Notes under the pieces: model-generated | Told to the model about the DNA's origin: nothing | Database searches by the model: none | What the model saw: the letters and a program-made list of their open reading frames with translations, nothing else | Translations under genes and position numbers: made by a program | From: Alphaproteobacteria bacterium | Lineage (GTDB): Bacteria; Pseudomonadota; Alphaproteobacteria; RF32; UBA3637 | Assembly (NCBI GenBank): GCA_017414845.1 | Contig: JAFQJY010000044.1 | Coordinates: 1-7,026, forward strand | DNA: 7,026 bases | Direction: 5' to 3' | In this document: one piece after another, positions 5,409-7,026 of the stretch | How the letters are laid out: the number at the start of each line of letters is the position of its first letter | Numbering within the stretch: the stretch's first letter is position 1

Positions 5409-6501
5409 AAAAAGCCTTTTGGCTGTTTTTATTTTATTGTGTGCCTGCGCCCCTCGTGTAGATATAACGAAAGAATTTGCTTTGCAAAGAATCTCTTTTT
5501 CAGACATTTCCGGTTGGAAAAGTGATGCTTTTGATGAAGCCTTACCGGCCCTTCTGGAAACATGCAAAATGCCTAAGTCTCCTTGGGATAATTTTTGCAA
5601 GGGTTTATCCGAGTTAGACGGGGCTTCAAATAAAACCGTTCGCAAATATATTGAAAAGACACTTGTTCCGTATCAGGTTTATACTTACGGCGATAAAAAA
5701 GGTACTTTTACGGGGTATTACGAAGTTGCTATGAAAGGGTCGGTTATGCCGTCTGAAAAAAACAGAGTACCCGTTTACGGTATGCCGGACGATCTCGTTT
5801 TTGTCAATCTGAAACGTTTCGGCATTACGGCGGATAAAATGCAATTTGTCGGAAAAAATGATAAAGGAACACTTGTTCCCTATCCGACACGTGATGAAAT
5901 TGAAAACACTATCATAGATGCGCCTATTTTAATTTGGATTGATGATCCCGTTGATGCTTTTTTACTTCATATTCAGGGTTCGGGACGGGTTGAAACGGAA
6001 GACGGTGTCATTCGTATCGGTTATGCCGGCAATAACGGACATGACTTTGTCGGTATCGGTTCTTTAATGAAAAAGGCCGGTCTTCTTCAAAACAATCTTT
6101 CCATGCCTGCCATTCGGGACTGGCTTCGTAAAAATCCGGAACAAGGAAAAGAAATTATGGCACAAAATCCCCGTTATATTTTCTTTAAAATCCTCTCTGC
6201 CGATGCGACAGGACCACTCGGTGCCATGGGCATTCCCCTGACAGCCGAAAGAAGTCTTGCCGTAGATACAAACTTTATTCCGCTCGGGACACCTTTGTTT
6301 TTAGATACCTATTCTCCTGACGGCAAAAAAATAAAACGTCTTGTTGTTGCACAAGATGTCGGTTCTGCGATTAAAGGTCCGATTCGTGGCGATTATTTTT
6401 GGGGATACGGCGAAGATGCTTTTCAAAATGCCGGACGGATGAAAAGTTCCGGTTCTTATGTTCTTTTGTGGCCCAAAGGAAAACTGCCACCGACAAAGTA
6501 G
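5401..6501 (+). CDS. mltA: Membrane-bound lytic murein transglycosylase A
   Basis: MltA cleaves the glycan strands of peptidoglycan to form 1,6-anhydromuramic acid ends, at the outer membrane. The 366-residue protein has a lipoprotein signal with lipobox LCAC (Cys16). The MltA domain follows with TGYYE (104-108), DPVDAFLLHIQGSGRV (182-197) and NPRYIFFK, then the 3D domain with AVDTNFIPLGTPLF (287-300) and AQDVGSAIKG. Asp319 there matches the catalytic Asp of E. coli MltA as I recall it. A minor oddity is Val instead of the usual Pro after GYYE. The start at 5401 is fixed by the lipoprotein signal and by GTGAGG six bases upstream; the frame is open from 5236 but that extension overlaps the Tim44 gene and would bury the signal. 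It overlaps the Tim44-like gene by eight bases. Confidence 0.95.
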   Translation: MLKKSLLAVFILLCACAPRVDITKEFALQRISFSDISGWKSDAFDEALPALLETCKMPKSPWDNFCKGLSELDGASNKTVRKYIEKTLVPYQVYTYGDKKGTFTGYYEVAMKGSVMPSEKNRVPVYGMPDDLVFVNLKRFGITADKMQFVGKNDKGTLVPYPTRDEIENTIIDAPILIWIDDPVDAFLLHIQGSGRVETEDGVIRIGYAGNNGHDFVGIGSLMKKAGLLQNNLSMPAIRDWLRKNPEQGKEIMAQNPRYIFFKILSADATGPLGAMGIPLTAERSLAVDTNFIPLGTPLFLDTYSPDGKKIKRLVVAQDVGSAIKGPIRGDYFWGYGEDAFQNAGRMKSSGSYVLLWPKGKLPPTK

Positions 6502-6512
6502 AGGAACTGACA

Positions 6513-6899
6513 ATGCAAGATACAAGCCTTTGGGATGAATATAAAAAAAAGGTTGTGCCACTGGATCACGACAAAATTGCAAAAGAACAAAAAAAATGTT
6601 TTTTTGTCCGCTGGTTTGAACAGACACCGCCGGCAACACTTGACCTGCACGGTTTTACGGTGGAAGAGGCTTTTCATACCTTTAAATCTTTTCTGTTGAA
6701 ACACAGAAAACTTCAAACAAAAAAGATAAGAATTATTACCGGAAAAGGGCTCCTCGGCAACGGACAAATCAAAAGGGAACTTCCTTTGTGGTTGGAAAGA
6801 AAAGATATCGCCCCTATGATTTTAAAAACAGAAACACCTCCTCTCAACAAGGGGGGCAACGGGGCTTTAATTATTTATTTAAGAAAAGAGAAAAAATGA
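6513..6899 (+). CDS. Smr-domain protein
   Basis: The 128-residue product has a short polar N-terminal arm and a C-terminal Smr domain, the MutS2-related fold found in DNA- or RNA-binding nucleases. Visible signatures are LDLHGFT at 43-49, KIRIITGKG (71-79) and [12 protein letters not shown] (114-125) at the end. Small stand-alone Smr proteins of this kind are common in proteobacteria, but their substrates are mostly undefined. The start at 6513 is chosen for the GAGGA site seven bases upstream, which overlaps the mltA stop; the frame is open further upstream from 6399 but inside mltA. The gap to mltA is 11 bases and the stop overlaps the next start by four bases, so it lies mid-operon. Confidence 0.93.
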   Translation: MQDTSLWDEYKKKVVPLDHDKIAKEQKKCFFVRWFEQTPPATLDLHGFTVEEAFHTFKSFLLKHRKLQTKKIRIITGKGLLGNGQIKRELPLWLERKDIAPMILKTETPPLNKGGNGALIIYLRKEKK

Positions 6900-7026
6900 T
6901 TGTACTCGGCATTGAATCCAGTTGTGATGAAACGGCTTGCGCCCTCGTCAATGACAATAAAGAAATCCTTTCGTCCGTTGTTTGGTCACAGTATGATGAG
7001 CATCGGCGTTTCGGTGGTGTTGTCCC
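6896..7026 (+). CDS. tsaD: tRNA N6-threonylcarbamoyladenosine synthase TsaD (N-terminal part, cut by right edge)
   Basis: The visible 43 codons encode the very conserved TsaD/Gcp N-terminus: [18 protein letters not shown] followed by [14 protein letters not shown]. TsaD works with TsaB and TsaE to transfer threonylcarbamoyl to A37 of ANN-reading tRNAs in the cytosol. The metal-binding HxEGH motif lies beyond the window. The ATG overlaps the smr stop as ATGA, and no strong Shine-Dalgarno is seen (only AAGAGA-like purines), suggesting translational coupling. Its placement after smr links a tRNA-modification gene to an envelope operon. Confidence 0.96.
   Translation, partial: MIVLGIESSCDETACALVNDNKEILSSVVWSQYDEHRRFGGVV

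Noticed and set aside
5042..5645. Minus-strand open frames antisense to the Tim44-like and mltA genes.
   Set aside because: Both opposing genes have clear domain matches; the antisense products show no recognisable motifs and no ribosome sites were convincing.

Overview
This AT-rich window most likely comes from an alphaproteobacterium. The right half carries secB divergent from a run of Tim44-domain protein, mltA and smr, a neighbourhood I associate with Alphaproteobacteria, here followed by tsaD. The low G+C and the ankyrin-repeat proteins would fit a host-associated or gut lineage, but that is inference and no species call is possible.

Left half (about 1-4021) is an accessory block. A GtrII-type membrane glucosyltransferase (minus strand, cut by the left edge) diverges from a membrane-anchored ankyrin protein (plus strand). 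That gene converges on a family 8 glycosyltransferase with an unexpected signal peptide. Next come a TspO/MBR membrane protein and a second, cytosolic ankyrin protein, all three on the minus strand. The promoter of the GT8 gene is the most structured non-coding element here: three near-identical 15-mers directly abut its -35 and -10 boxes.

Right half (about 4146-7026) is core. secB (minus strand) ends in a clear intrinsic terminator. From the same 124-base divergent gap a plus-strand operon starts: Tim44-like protein, mltA, smr and tsaD (cut by the right edge). Junctions are tight: 8-base overlap, 11-base gap with the Shine-Dalgarno on the stop codon, then an ATGA overlap. Together these genes serve protein export (SecB), envelope quality or assembly (Tim44-like, inferred), peptidoglycan turnover (MltA), and RNA- or DNA-related functions (Smr, TsaD).

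Every gene belongs to a known family. I found no CRISPR array, RNA gene, insertion sequence or convincing wholly new system. No gene-free stretch exceeds 300 bases; the largest gap is 4022-4198 (177 bases), holding the second ankyrin gene's promoter and the secB terminator. Start codons for the TspO, Tim44-like, mltA and smr genes were placed downstream of the longest open frames because of clear Shine-Dalgarno sites and family lengths.
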